This document shows positions 26,928 through 35,022 of a DNA stretch of 64,000 nucleotides, in pieces. Source of the stretch: Aequorivita vladivostokensis (GTDB taxonomy: Bacteria > Bacteroidota > Bacteroidia > Flavobacteriales > Flavobacteriaceae). Positions within the stretch are counted from its first letter, which is position 1. Every line of letters begins with the position of its first letter. The stretch spans positions 1-64,000 of the forward strand of contig NZ_JSVU01000004.1 of the NCBI RefSeq assembly GCF_000952855.1, in the 5' to 3' direction. The position numbers were made by a program, and so were the translations under genes. Under the pieces are notes generated by a model. It made no database searches. It was not told where the DNA came from and saw nothing but the letters and a program-made list of their open reading frames with translations.

Positions 26928-27929
26928 TCAATCTTCCATTTCCTCGTCTTCCGTATTTGCGGTATTTACGGTTGAAATATGAAAAATGGCATCCCCTTGG
27001 TTTACAATCGGCGATTGGTTTACGTTAATTATATAGCCTTCATTGGGCGAAGTAACCTTAAACCGCATTTTTCCGTATGGGTCGGTGATCGTGGCTAAAA
27101 ATTCGCCTTTTTCAACGTGTTTGTTGCAATCAATTTTTACGTGTAGCAAACCACTTCGGTATGCGCGTATCCATTTACTTTTTTCAATAATAACCGTTTT
27201 GGCATTTGGTTCGGGAGCTACGTGTCTTTTGCCCAACATGTCCAAATGAGCCAGTACCCGCAAGATGCCATCAACGCCTTCCTTTGCAATATGTTTGTTG
27301 CTTTCCCGGCTTTTTCCGCCTTCAAAAAGCAAAACTGGAATGCCCATCTTTTGACAGGTATTCCGATATGATTTTTCGATGGTATTTGAATAAACCGTAA
27401 AGGGAGCATTGAAAACCTTTGCGAGTTCCAATAATTTTTCATCACCCGGTTTTATGCGAATCTGTGCCGCGTTGAAACGGCTTGCGCCGCCGGTGTGAAA
27501 ATCGAGACAATAATCGGCGTGCGGCAAAACCTTTTTGGTAAAATGATAAGCAACACGACTAGCCAACGAACCCGTTTTGGTTCCGGGAAAAACCCTGTTG
27601 AGGTCCCGCCCATCGGGGAAAGAACGGTCGCCATTCAAAAAACCAAAAACGTTCAGAATTGGGATGCAAATAATTGTACCGCGTTTGGGCTTGTTCAATT
27701 TTCTGGCAATGAGTTGGCGTACAATTTCCACACCATTTATTTCATCGCCGTGGATGGCGGCAGTTATCAAAACTGTGGGTCCGGGAATTTTCGAACGTTC
27801 AATAATAATAGGAATTTCAATTTTGGTGGAAGTGTAAAGTTTCGCAATGCTGAAATCCACGGTTCGACTTTCGCCCAGCGCAATCCGTTCGTTTAAAATT
27901 ACAATATCACGTTCTTCCTTTTTGGCCAT
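26928..27929 (-). CDS. succinylglutamate desuccinylase/aspartoacylase family protein
   Basis: Zinc carboxypeptidase-like (M14-related) hydrolase. Zinc ligands are seen in AAIHGDEINGVE (His and Glu, near residue 58) and DFHTGG near 145; PILNVFGFLNGDR and PDGRDLNRVFPG lie between them. The C-terminal third has a lipoyl-like beta barrel (about 250-320). The 4-base-spaced upstream rimK suggests a shared pathway in which amino acids are added to and removed from a target. Known family members cleave acyl-amino acids; substrate here is unknown. Confidence 0.9.
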   Translation of the reverse strand: MAKKEERDIVILNERIALGESRTVDFSIAKLYTSTKIEIPIIIERSKIPGPTVLITAAIHGDEINGVEIVRQLIARKLNKPKRGTIICIPILNVFGFLNGDRSFPDGRDLNRVFPGTKTGSLASRVAYHFTKKVLPHADYCLDFHTGGASRFNAAQIRIKPGDEKLLELAKVFNAPFTVYSNTIEKSYRNTCQKMGIPVLLFEGGKSRESNKHIAKEGVDGILRVLAHLDMLGKRHVAPEPNAKTVIIEKSKWIRAYRSGLLHVKIDCNKHVEKGEFLATITDPYGKMRFKVTSPNEGYIINVNQSPIVNQGDAIFHISTVNTANTEDEEMED

Positions 27930-27931
27930 AG

Positions 27932-28804
27932 TTATACGTTGCGTTCTATATATTTTATGATTGAATTTGCAATATCCTTACCCGTGGCTTGCTCAATTCC
28001 TTCCAAACCGGGAGATGAATTTACTTCCAAAATCAATGGCCCACGTGCCGATTGCAACATATCAACCCCAGCAATTCCAAGGCCCATGGCTTTTGCTGCC
28101 TTCAGGGCGGCGGTTTCTTCCTCGTCGGTAAGTTTTATTACGGAAGCTGTTCCACCGCGGTGCAGATTGCTTCGGAATTCGCCTTCCTTTCCCTGCCGTT
28201 TCATTGCGCCAACTACCTGTCCGTCCACTATAAACGCACGTATGTCTGCACCTCCGGCCTCTTTTATAAATTCCTGAACGATAACCCGCGCCTGTAAATT
28301 GTTAAAAGCTTCAATTACAGATTCCGCGGCTTTTCTGGTTTCAACCAAAATAACACCAATGCCCTGTGTGCCTTCCAGCAACTTAATGATTACGGGTGCA
28401 CCGCCGGCTTGGTTCACGATTTCTTTTACGTTTTTAGAATAATTGGTAAAAACGGTTTTCGGCAACCCCAATCCCGCGCGGGAAAGAATTTGAAGGCTTC
28501 TCAATTTATCACGGGAACGAACCAAGGCCTGGGATTCGGTGGTGGTAAAAACGCGCAGCATTTCAAACTGTCGCACTACCGCGGTTCCATAAAAAGTTAC
28601 AGACGCCCCAATCCTTGGAATGATGGCATCGGTGTGGTCTAATTTGTGACCTTTGTAAATAATTACCGGATTTTTCTTTTCGATAACAATATCACACTTT
28701 GCGTGATTTATAACCTCTACGTCATGTTTTCTGGCTTTTGCCGCTTCCACAAGACGTTTGGTGGAATATAAATTTGCGTTTGCCGATAATATCTTTATGT
28801 TCAT
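27932..28804 (-). CDS. rimK: RimK-type ATP-grasp amino acid ligase (copy 1)
   Basis: ATP-grasp ligase of 290 residues, the size of E. coli RimK, which adds glutamate to the C-terminus of ribosomal protein S6. Visible motifs: [21 protein letters not shown] near residues 65-85, [17 protein letters not shown] (ATP binding) near 145-162, VGAMKRQG, and the metal-binding [13 protein letters not shown] near 258-270. The start overlaps the stop of the upstream RimB-like gene by four bases and the stop is two bases before the next gene, indicating a tightly coupled operon. Confidence 0.93.
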   Translation of the reverse strand: MNIKILSANANLYSTKRLVEAAKARKHDVEVINHAKCDIVIEKKNPVIIYKGHKLDHTDAIIPRIGASVTFYGTAVVRQFEMLRVFTTTESQALVRSRDKLRSLQILSRAGLGLPKTVFTNYSKNVKEIVNQAGGAPVIIKLLEGTQGIGVILVETRKAAESVIEAFNNLQARVIVQEFIKEAGGADIRAFIVDGQVVGAMKRQGKEGEFRSNLHRGGTASVIKLTDEEETAALKAAKAMGLGIAGVDMLQSARGPLILEVNSSPGLEGIEQATGKDIANSIIKYIERNV

Positions 28805-29226
28805 TTTTTGGTTTTTAGTTTGTAGGAAAGGTTGGTTTTGTTAATATCAACCATATATTTCTTGCTTAGGAAATTTCGCCCCAAAAGTACGGGAAAACGC
28901 ATCTCTTCGCGGTCGCTCAATGTTAAATAAATGGGATGTGTCTTTCCAAAAAGAACAATTTCCGTTTTAATTCTATATCGCGCTTCAGACTGGCCGTTGC
29001 TGCTTCTTACCACTTTTACGTCATATTCGTCAAAAATGATTTCCTTTTCATGGTAGCTGGGGTGCTCTTCGTCCAAAAAGTTGCATTTCAGGTAGTTATC
29101 TTCAACTTTCATGTTTTTGCAATGTATGGAAGAAGTGTAGGCGCCCGTGTCAATTTTCACTTCAATATCATATAGATTCAGCAATGGAAAGTCTGCCTTG
29201 TCTATTCTGCCTATGTTTCTTTTCAA
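28801..29226 (-). CDS. retropepsin-like ATP-dependent zinc protease family protein (RimB-like)
   Basis: Compact protein of 141 residues. The active-site-like motif [13 protein letters not shown] near residues 25-37 matches the DTG of retropepsins, followed by [18 protein letters not shown] and the C-terminal [15 protein letters not shown], with the flap-like LxGR. Such proteins pair with RimK in many genomes and RimB in Pseudomonas stimulates or counters S6 modification. Four-base overlap with rimK. The protease activity of the family has been questioned, so function is inferred from context. Confidence 0.88.
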   Translation of the reverse strand: MKRNIGRIDKADFPLLNLYDIEVKIDTGAYTSSIHCKNMKVEDNYLKCNFLDEEHPSYHEKEIIFDEYDVKVVRSSNGQSEARYRIKTEIVLFGKTHPIYLTLSDREEMRFPVLLGRNFLSKKYMVDINKTNLSYKLKTKK

Positions 29227-29263
29227 TGTTATAGAAATTTTGTAATTGCAAGTTAACTAATAT

Positions 29264-29298
29264 AAATTCCAATTGGCAAATAACAAATTCCAAATAAA
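29264..29298. repeat. heptamer tandem repeat (five AAATTCC/AAATAAC-like units)
   Basis: Units AAATTCC, AATTGGC, AAATAAC, AAATTCC, AAATAAA fill the gap between the rimB-like gene and the second rimK. Confidence 0.7.
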
Positions 29299-29379
29299 TC
29301 CCAAAAAACAAAAAAATTCAAAATTTTGAAGCCTGCAAACTGCGACTTTCTACTTTCCATTAAATTATTTGATTAAGAT

Positions 29380-29399
29380 GCGCGCGATGAATCGCGCGC
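29380..29399. repeat. REP-like palindrome (20 bp)
   Basis: GCGCGCGAT, loop GA, ATCGCGCGC. It lies 14 bases beyond the stop of the second rimK gene and lacks a T tract, so it is not a classic terminator. It matches a similar palindrome at 45604-45625 with compensatory changes. Confidence 0.7.
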
Positions 29400-29412
29400 C
29401 TACTGGCTACTG

Positions 29413-30285
29413 CTACTTTTTATTCCGCTCAATAAACCCAATTACGCTTTTTGAAACATTCTTTCCCGAGGTATTTTCGATACCCTCCAATCCCGGCGTA
29501 CTGTTGATTTCCAAAACCAAAGGCCCGTTTTTCGATTGCAGAATATCCACCCCACAAAACCCCAAATTCATTGCCTTTGCCGCTTTTATGGCAATTTTTT
29601 CCTCTGTGGAAGAGAGGGAAATCATTTCCGAAGTGCCGCCACGGTGCAGATTACTGCGGAAATCGCCAAGCTTACATTTGCGTTTCATCGCCGCAACCAC
29701 AACGCCGTCCACCACTATGGCACGAACGTCGGCGCCATTCGCTTCTTCAATATATTCCTGTAGCAAAAATTTCACGCCGGCGGCATTTAAGGTTTCAATC
29801 GTTGCTAAGGCATTCTGCGGACTTTCGGTAAGAATAACACCTTCGCCGTGCGTGCCTTCCAAAAGTTTGATAATTATTGGCTTGCCGTTAAAGGTTTTTA
29901 GTTGTTCCTCAAATTCAAAAAACGAAGCGTAAACAGTTCGTGGCACGGGAATTTGATGTTTTGCCAAAATTTGAAAGCAGGTCCATTTGTCGCGGCTGTT
30001 TGTAATTCCTTCGGAAGAAACCACGCTAAACACGCCCATCGATTCAAAATGGCGGACCACGTTCGTACCAAAATAAGTATTTGAGGCACCAATTCTGGGA
30101 ATTACCGCGTGCAGGTCATCCACCAATTCATTTTGAAAATAGAGGACGGCTTTTCCGTTTTCCACGGCGAGGTTGCAATAGGAAGGATCCAAAACCTCCA
30201 TGGTGTGGTTGCGCGCTTCGCCAGCTTTTAAAAGACTTTGGGTGGAATAAAGCGCTTCCCCACGCGATAAAATGGCAATGTTCAT
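29413..30285 (-). CDS. RimK-type ATP-grasp amino acid ligase (copy 2)
   Basis: A second RimK-like protein, also exactly 290 residues. It shares the block IPRIGASNTYFGTNVVRHFE near residues 65-85, LLEGTHGEGVILTES near 146-160, and LEINSTPGLEGIEN near 258-271, but differs throughout the N-terminal half, including the substrate-facing region before residue 60. It is an ancient paralog of the downstream copy. No ORF lies in the 186-base gap between it and the RimB-like gene. I infer a separate acceptor or amino-acid specificity. Confidence 0.92.
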   Translation of the reverse strand: MNIAILSRGEALYSTQSLLKAGEARNHTMEVLDPSYCNLAVENGKAVLYFQNELVDDLHAVIPRIGASNTYFGTNVVRHFESMGVFSVVSSEGITNSRDKWTCFQILAKHQIPVPRTVYASFFEFEEQLKTFNGKPIIIKLLEGTHGEGVILTESPQNALATIETLNAAGVKFLLQEYIEEANGADVRAIVVDGVVVAAMKRKCKLGDFRSNLHRGGTSEMISLSSTEEKIAIKAAKAMNLGFCGVDILQSKNGPLVLEINSTPGLEGIENTSGKNVSKSVIGFIERNKK

Positions 30286-30342
30286 AGTTGGTTATTGTGC
30301 GTGCAATTTAACCAAAAAGAACATTGCCCATAAAATCATTAG

Positions 30343-32565
30343 TTAAAAATTAACGGTTACCTTTCCCCTTAGGAAAAAAGGCGTGCCGGGCGTAAAATGT
30401 ATTTCTTCCACAGCTTCCGGCTCGTCAAACAATCTGCTTTCGGTTGCAAACTGGGTTTCGTTCCATTCGGTATCGAAGAGATTTTCAACGGCAATCCCGA
30501 AAACAAAGTTTCTGAAAGTATAATTTATGTTGAAATCGGTCACAAAATAACCTTCGGCAATAATACTTTTGTCTTCGTTTGCGGCTCTATCCTTAATAAA
30601 ACGATAATTCAATCCGCCCGAAAAGTTTGCGAGATTTTCAAATGCAATTCCACCGGTTAAGGTAAAATCCGGTGCCAACGGAATGTAATCCTCACCATTG
30701 GGTTCCTCGGTGCTTCGCGCGTAGGTATAGTTTGCATCGCCGTAAAAATACAGCCAGTCCAAGGCTTCGTAACGCAGGCCAAAATCAACGCCCAATCGGC
30801 GGGTTTTTCCGCTGGGCTCCACAATTCCGGCATCGCCCACGTACACAAACTCCTGTTCCAAAAAGAGCGCCCACAGGGCTGTATTAAAAATTAGATTGTC
30901 CGTCAGTTTGTAAATTCCGCCCAAATCTGCACCGTAAGCTGCGGGCAAAATATCCTCGCCGCCATTGGCAACAACTACTCGTGTATCGTTGGAATGGAAC
31001 CCGATTCCCGTTTTCAAAAACAATTGGAAATCGCGGTTGGGGCTGTAAATGAAATTCAACTTGGGACTGGCGAAAACCTTGCTTTTACTTCGGTTATCGT
31101 AGGTTGGCGAAAGTTTGTTTTCGTAATCAAATTTGAAATAATCCAATCTCACGGCAGGGTTTATTTTGAAATCGCCCAAACCAAATTCCGTATTCAAAAA
31201 CGCAAAACTGTTAATTTGATCCACATTTCCGAAGGCAATCCGATCCAAAATTTCATAACGGTTTTTGGTGTGCGAGAGTTCCACGTCGTTCACATCGTCG
31301 TAACGAACGCCAATTCCTGCGGTGTACTTAAAATCGAGTGTTTCAGAATTTATTTTATCTGAAAACTCGGTTTGGAAACCCAAAATATTTCGGTCTTCGC
31401 GTTGCGCAATTTGGTCGCCGTTTACTGGGTCTTTCAAAAAGAAAGTGAAGTTTGAAAACAGCTCAAAATCATAATGCGAATAATACGCACGGGTTTCCAA
31501 CTTTTTGTTTTCTGAAAGCAATTTGGAATGGTTTATCAGCAAATTGGTGCGGCTGGTGTTTCCGCCTTCGGTATCGTCAATGGCGCCAAAACGACCGATG
31601 GAACCATCGTCAATGGCGCGCTGCGGAATTTGCCCCGAAGCATCCCACTTGCTTTGGAAATGCGAAGCGGTAAGTTGCAGTTTTTGGTTGTCGGGCAATT
31701 TCAGGTTGTATTTCGCCATCATATTAAAGCGGTTAAAATTCTGCGGCGAATCAAACGGACCGTTAAAGGTGTTGAGAGAGGCCGCCACATAAGCATTGCT
31801 GTTTTTGGTATCCAAAAGATTGAAAAGTCCAACGGTCCTAAAAGCGTCAAACTGCCCGTATTCCACGGAAACGGAGCTTTTGTCGAGTTTGTCCAAGGTT
31901 TTAAAGGCCACGTAACCCGCAGTGGCAAAATCGCCGTATTCCGCGTTGTACGGACCTTTTCCGAAGGAAATTTCACCAATCGTTTCGGGAATTACAAAGT
32001 GCAAATCACTGTACCCTTGCCCGTGCGCGTGCGACACCATATTTACGGGCATTCCGTCCACCGAAAGATTGATGTCCGTTCCGTGGTCAATGTCGAAACC
32101 GCGCAGAAATATTTGTTCCGCTTTTCCACCGCCGGCGTGCTGGCCGATAATCAATCCCGGAACTTTCCGAAGAATTTCCTGCGACGATTTTACGGGCGCG
32201 GTCTTTAAATCTACCGCCACAATTTGGCTAAGCGTGTTTACTTCGGGCGTGATGGTTACCTGTTCCAAAGAAACGGCGGCTTCGTTTAAAGTGATGTTTA
32301 TGGGTTCCGCAAAACTTTCAGCGGTAACTGAATATTCATAGGTTGCGAAACCTAAAATGGAGAAGCTGATGATGTCGTTTTCCTCCACATTTTCAAGTGA
32401 AAATTTTCCCGAGGTATCGGTGTGGGTATGGTTGCCGGAGGTTCGGTCAAAAACCGCCACATTTTCCAGCGGGTTGTTATTTGGGCCTACCACTTTTCCT
32501 TTTAGCGATTGCGATTGCGCAATACCAAAGCATAGCATCAGCCCCATTAAGAGTATTCTTTTCAT
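30343..32565 (-). CDS. TonB-dependent receptor, candidate metal-uptake receptor
   Basis: Outer-membrane receptor of 740 residues. Signal peptide at 1-18, carboxypeptidase-D-like domain at about 20-95 (LKGKVVGPNNNPLENVAVFDRT), plug domain with VPGLIIGQHAGGGKAEQIFLRGFDIDHG near 125-152, and barrel ending in Phe (KVTVNF). The plug region has an uncommon His cluster, MVSHAHGQGYSDLHFV, near 170-185. This pattern is seen in zinc/copper-type receptors and suits metal binding, though the substrate is inferred. The His-rich protein encoded 67 bases upstream supports this. Confidence 0.88.
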   Translation of the reverse strand: MKRILLMGLMLCFGIAQSQSLKGKVVGPNNNPLENVAVFDRTSGNHTHTDTSGKFSLENVEENDIISFSILGFATYEYSVTAESFAEPINITLNEAAVSLEQVTITPEVNTLSQIVAVDLKTAPVKSSQEILRKVPGLIIGQHAGGGKAEQIFLRGFDIDHGTDINLSVDGMPVNMVSHAHGQGYSDLHFVIPETIGEISFGKGPYNAEYGDFATAGYVAFKTLDKLDKSSVSVEYGQFDAFRTVGLFNLLDTKNSNAYVAASLNTFNGPFDSPQNFNRFNMMAKYNLKLPDNQKLQLTASHFQSKWDASGQIPQRAIDDGSIGRFGAIDDTEGGNTSRTNLLINHSKLLSENKKLETRAYYSHYDFELFSNFTFFLKDPVNGDQIAQREDRNILGFQTEFSDKINSETLDFKYTAGIGVRYDDVNDVELSHTKNRYEILDRIAFGNVDQINSFAFLNTEFGLGDFKINPAVRLDYFKFDYENKLSPTYDNRSKSKVFASPKLNFIYSPNRDFQLFLKTGIGFHSNDTRVVVANGGEDILPAAYGADLGGIYKLTDNLIFNTALWALFLEQEFVYVGDAGIVEPSGKTRRLGVDFGLRYEALDWLYFYGDANYTYARSTEEPNGEDYIPLAPDFTLTGGIAFENLANFSGGLNYRFIKDRAANEDKSIIAEGYFVTDFNINYTFRNFVFGIAVENLFDTEWNETQFATESRLFDEPEAVEEIHFTPGTPFFLRGKVTVNF

Positions 32566-32631
32566 GGGTGATTGGTTTAAAAAATTTAAATAAATGAATA
32601 GTCTGAATCAAGATTTCATTCAGATAAAAAA

Positions 32632-33048
32632 CTATGAAAAGAATGTTTCGGGAGGCGGGCTGGGGATGGTTTTTACGCTTTTCGGAATATGAAAAGCATA
32701 AAAGAAATTGTGTTTGGTACTAGTTTCATTTTTGAAATCGATTGGGGGATATTCCTGTGCAAAATGTTTATCCAACGTATAATTGAAATACACGCCTTCG
32801 TGATCACTGGTTTTTTCTTCCGAAGAAAATATTTTGGAGAAAAAAGTTATCAGTTTGTGTTCGTGCGTGTGCTCCCGACCCAATAAATGATCTTCTTCGT
32901 GATGCCCATAATCGGTATGCGTCATTACGTGCGAAAAAATGTGCATTCCCTCCGAAAGCTGTTTCTGCATCGGGTTGAGCAGATAAAAAATCGACAGGGA
33001 AAGCACAAAATACTTTTTAAAGGAAATATGTAATTTGCTTTTAAGCAT
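32632..33048 (-). CDS. histidine-rich small exported protein
   Basis: 138 residues with a hydrophobic N-terminal segment (about 13-24) then a His/Asp/Glu-rich stretch, HTDYGHHEEDHLLGREHTHEHK, near residues 44-65 with eight His. I do not recognise a family. The His cluster implies metal binding (zinc, copper or nickel). It directly precedes the TonB receptor on the same strand, so the two probably form an operon. A Zur- or Fur-type operator was looked for upstream but none was clear. Confidence 0.75.
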   Translation of the reverse strand: MLKSKLHISFKKYFVLSLSIFYLLNPMQKQLSEGMHIFSHVMTHTDYGHHEEDHLLGREHTHEHKLITFFSKIFSSEEKTSDHEGVYFNYTLDKHFAQEYPPIDFKNETSTKHNFFYAFHIPKSVKTIPSPPPETFFS

Positions 33049-33172
33049 TATTTTGGGTTGGTTGTAAATAGATACGCAAGATTGGGGAATTTGGATTTTG
33101 AATAAGCTTCATTTAACCGTTTCTTAACTATTTTTGATAGCGGAAAAATTCCTTAAAAAACAAAATAGCAAG

Positions 33173-33180
33173 TATCTTTG
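33173..33180 (+). promoter_or_regulatory. -7 promoter element of uvrC
   Basis: TATCTTTG, exact TAnnTTTG, five bases before the ATG, so the leader would be near zero. Confidence 0.5.
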
Positions 33181-33185
33181 AGCCT

Positions 33186-34979
33186 ATGGCCAATGCTTCG
33201 GTAACTCTTCAAATTGCAACCCTTCCCGATTCGCCCGGCGTTTATCAATATTACGATAAGGACGGGAAACTGCTGTATGTGGGCAAGGCAAAAAACCTGA
33301 AAAAACGCGTTTCGTCCTATTTCACAAAAAATTTTGACAATAATCGTACGCGGCTTTTGGTGAAGAAAATCGTGACCATTAAGCACATTGTCGTAAAGAC
33401 CGAGACCGATGCGCTTTTGTTGGAAAACAATTTAATTAAAAACTATCAGCCGCGCTACAATGTGATGCTGAAGGACGACAAAAGCTATCCGTGGATTTGT
33501 ATTAAAAACGAACGCTTTCCGCGGGTTTTCCCCACACGAAGAATGATAAAGGACGGCAGTGAATATTACGGGCCATATACGAGTATGAAAACCGTACACA
33601 CGCTGCTTGATTTGATAAAAGGCCTGTATCCGTTGCGCACCTGCAACTACGACCTTTCCGAAGAAAAAATTAGGGCGGGCAAGTATAAAGTATGTCTGGA
33701 ATATCACTTGGGAAACTGTTTGGGGCCTTGCGAGGGGCTTTATTCCGAAAAGGAATACCACGATAATATTGAGGCCATCCGGAATATTGTGAAGGGAAAT
33801 TTTAAGGATTCGCTACATAAATTTAAAACCCAGATGAAAACCTTGGCGGCCGATCTGAAGTTTGAGCAGGCACAGCGGGTAAAGGAAAAGATTGATATTT
33901 TGGAGAATTACCAAAGCAAAAGCACGGTGGTAAATCCGAAGATTAATAACGTGGATGTGTTTTCGATAATTTCTGATGAAAGCTATGCCTACGTGAATTT
34001 TCTGCAGCTTTCGCACGGCGCGATTATCCGTTCGCATACGTTGGAAATAAAGAAGAAATTGGACGAGACGGATGAAGAATTGCTTCAGCTTGCGATTGTG
34101 GAAATCCGGCAACGGTTCAATTCGCTTTCAAAGGAAATTTACTTGCCTTTTGAGGTGGAACTGGGCGAGGACATAAAAACGCATGTTCCCAAACTGGGCG
34201 ATAAAAAAGCAATCCTCGACCTTTCCGAAAGAAATGCGAAATATTACCGCATGGAGCGGTTTAAACAGGCAAAGATTGTGGACCCCGACCGTCATGAAAA
34301 GCGCATTATGGCGCAGATGAAAAAAGATTTAAGGTTAAGCGAGGAACCGCGACATATAGAGTGTTTTGACAACAGTAATATTCAGGGCACAAACCCCGTG
34401 GCGGCCTGTGTGGTTTTCAAAAACGGGAAACCGAGTAAAAAGGACTATCGCAAATTCAACATAAAAACCGTGGAGGGTCCCGATGATTTCGCCTCGATGG
34501 AAGAAGTGGTTTATCGCCGCTACAAAAGATTGCTGGAAGAAGAGCAACCCTTGCCACAACTCATCATCATAGATGGGGGAAAGGGCCAGTTGTCTTCTTC
34601 TCTAAAAAGTCTGGACAAACTGGGATTACGCGGGAAAATTGCTATTATAGGCATTGCAAAACGTTTGGAGGAATTGTTTTATCCCGATGATCCCATCCCG
34701 CTGTATTTAGACAAGAAGAGCGAGACTTTAAAAATAATACAACAATTGCGCAACGAAGCGCACCGTTTTGGCCTTACCTTTCACCGGAGCAAACGCAGCA
34801 AGCAGGCTTTAAATACTGAACTGGAAACCATTCCCGGCATTGGCGAAAAAACGGTCGTGGAATTGTTGAAACACTTTAAAAGCACGAAGCGGATTGCCTC
34901 GGCAAGTTTTGAGGAGCTTTCAAAAGTGATCGGTCCGAGCAGGGCGAAGAAGTTGGTAGAACATTTCAGCAATAAATAA
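33186..34979 (+). CDS. uvrC: excinuclease ABC subunit C
   Basis: Nucleotide excision repair nuclease making the two incisions around a lesion. GIY-YIG domain at about 14-95 (SPGVYQYYDKDGKLLYVGKAKNLKKR), UVR domain near 195-230 (LKFEQAQRVKEKIDILENY), UvrC-type RNase H domain with IECFDNSNIQG near 395 and DGGKGQLSS near 465, and a C-terminal helix-hairpin-helix pair after 535 (IPGIGEKTVVELLKHF). Length of 597 residues is normal. Just past the stop is a TAA trinucleotide microsatellite (about 34974-34993). Confidence 0.97.
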   Translation: MANASVTLQIATLPDSPGVYQYYDKDGKLLYVGKAKNLKKRVSSYFTKNFDNNRTRLLVKKIVTIKHIVVKTETDALLLENNLIKNYQPRYNVMLKDDKSYPWICIKNERFPRVFPTRRMIKDGSEYYGPYTSMKTVHTLLDLIKGLYPLRTCNYDLSEEKIRAGKYKVCLEYHLGNCLGPCEGLYSEKEYHDNIEAIRNIVKGNFKDSLHKFKTQMKTLAADLKFEQAQRVKEKIDILENYQSKSTVVNPKINNVDVFSIISDESYAYVNFLQLSHGAIIRSHTLEIKKKLDETDEELLQLAIVEIRQRFNSLSKEIYLPFEVELGEDIKTHVPKLGDKKAILDLSERNAKYYRMERFKQAKIVDPDRHEKRIMAQMKKDLRLSEEPRHIECFDNSNIQGTNPVAACVVFKNGKPSKKDYRKFNIKTVEGPDDFASMEEVVYRRYKRLLEEEQPLPQLIIIDGGKGQLSSSLKSLDKLGLRGKIAIIGIAKRLEELFYPDDPIPLYLDKKSETLKIIQQLRNEAHRFGLTFHRSKRSKQALNTELETIPGIGEKTVVELLKHFKSTKRIASASFEELSKVIGPSRAKKLVEHFSNK

Positions 34980-35022
34980 TAATAATAATAATAAAAAATA
35001 GCAATAAACTATAACCCCATTG

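Noticed and set aside
31528-32208. 226-residue plus-strand frame antisense to the TonB receptor
   Set aside because: Lies wholly within the receptor gene; composition is that of an antisense shadow.
34974-34993. TAA microsatellite after uvrC as a phase-variable element
   Set aside because: It lies after the stop codon and before the next gene's ATG, outside any promoter element I could see; contraction would not alter a frame.
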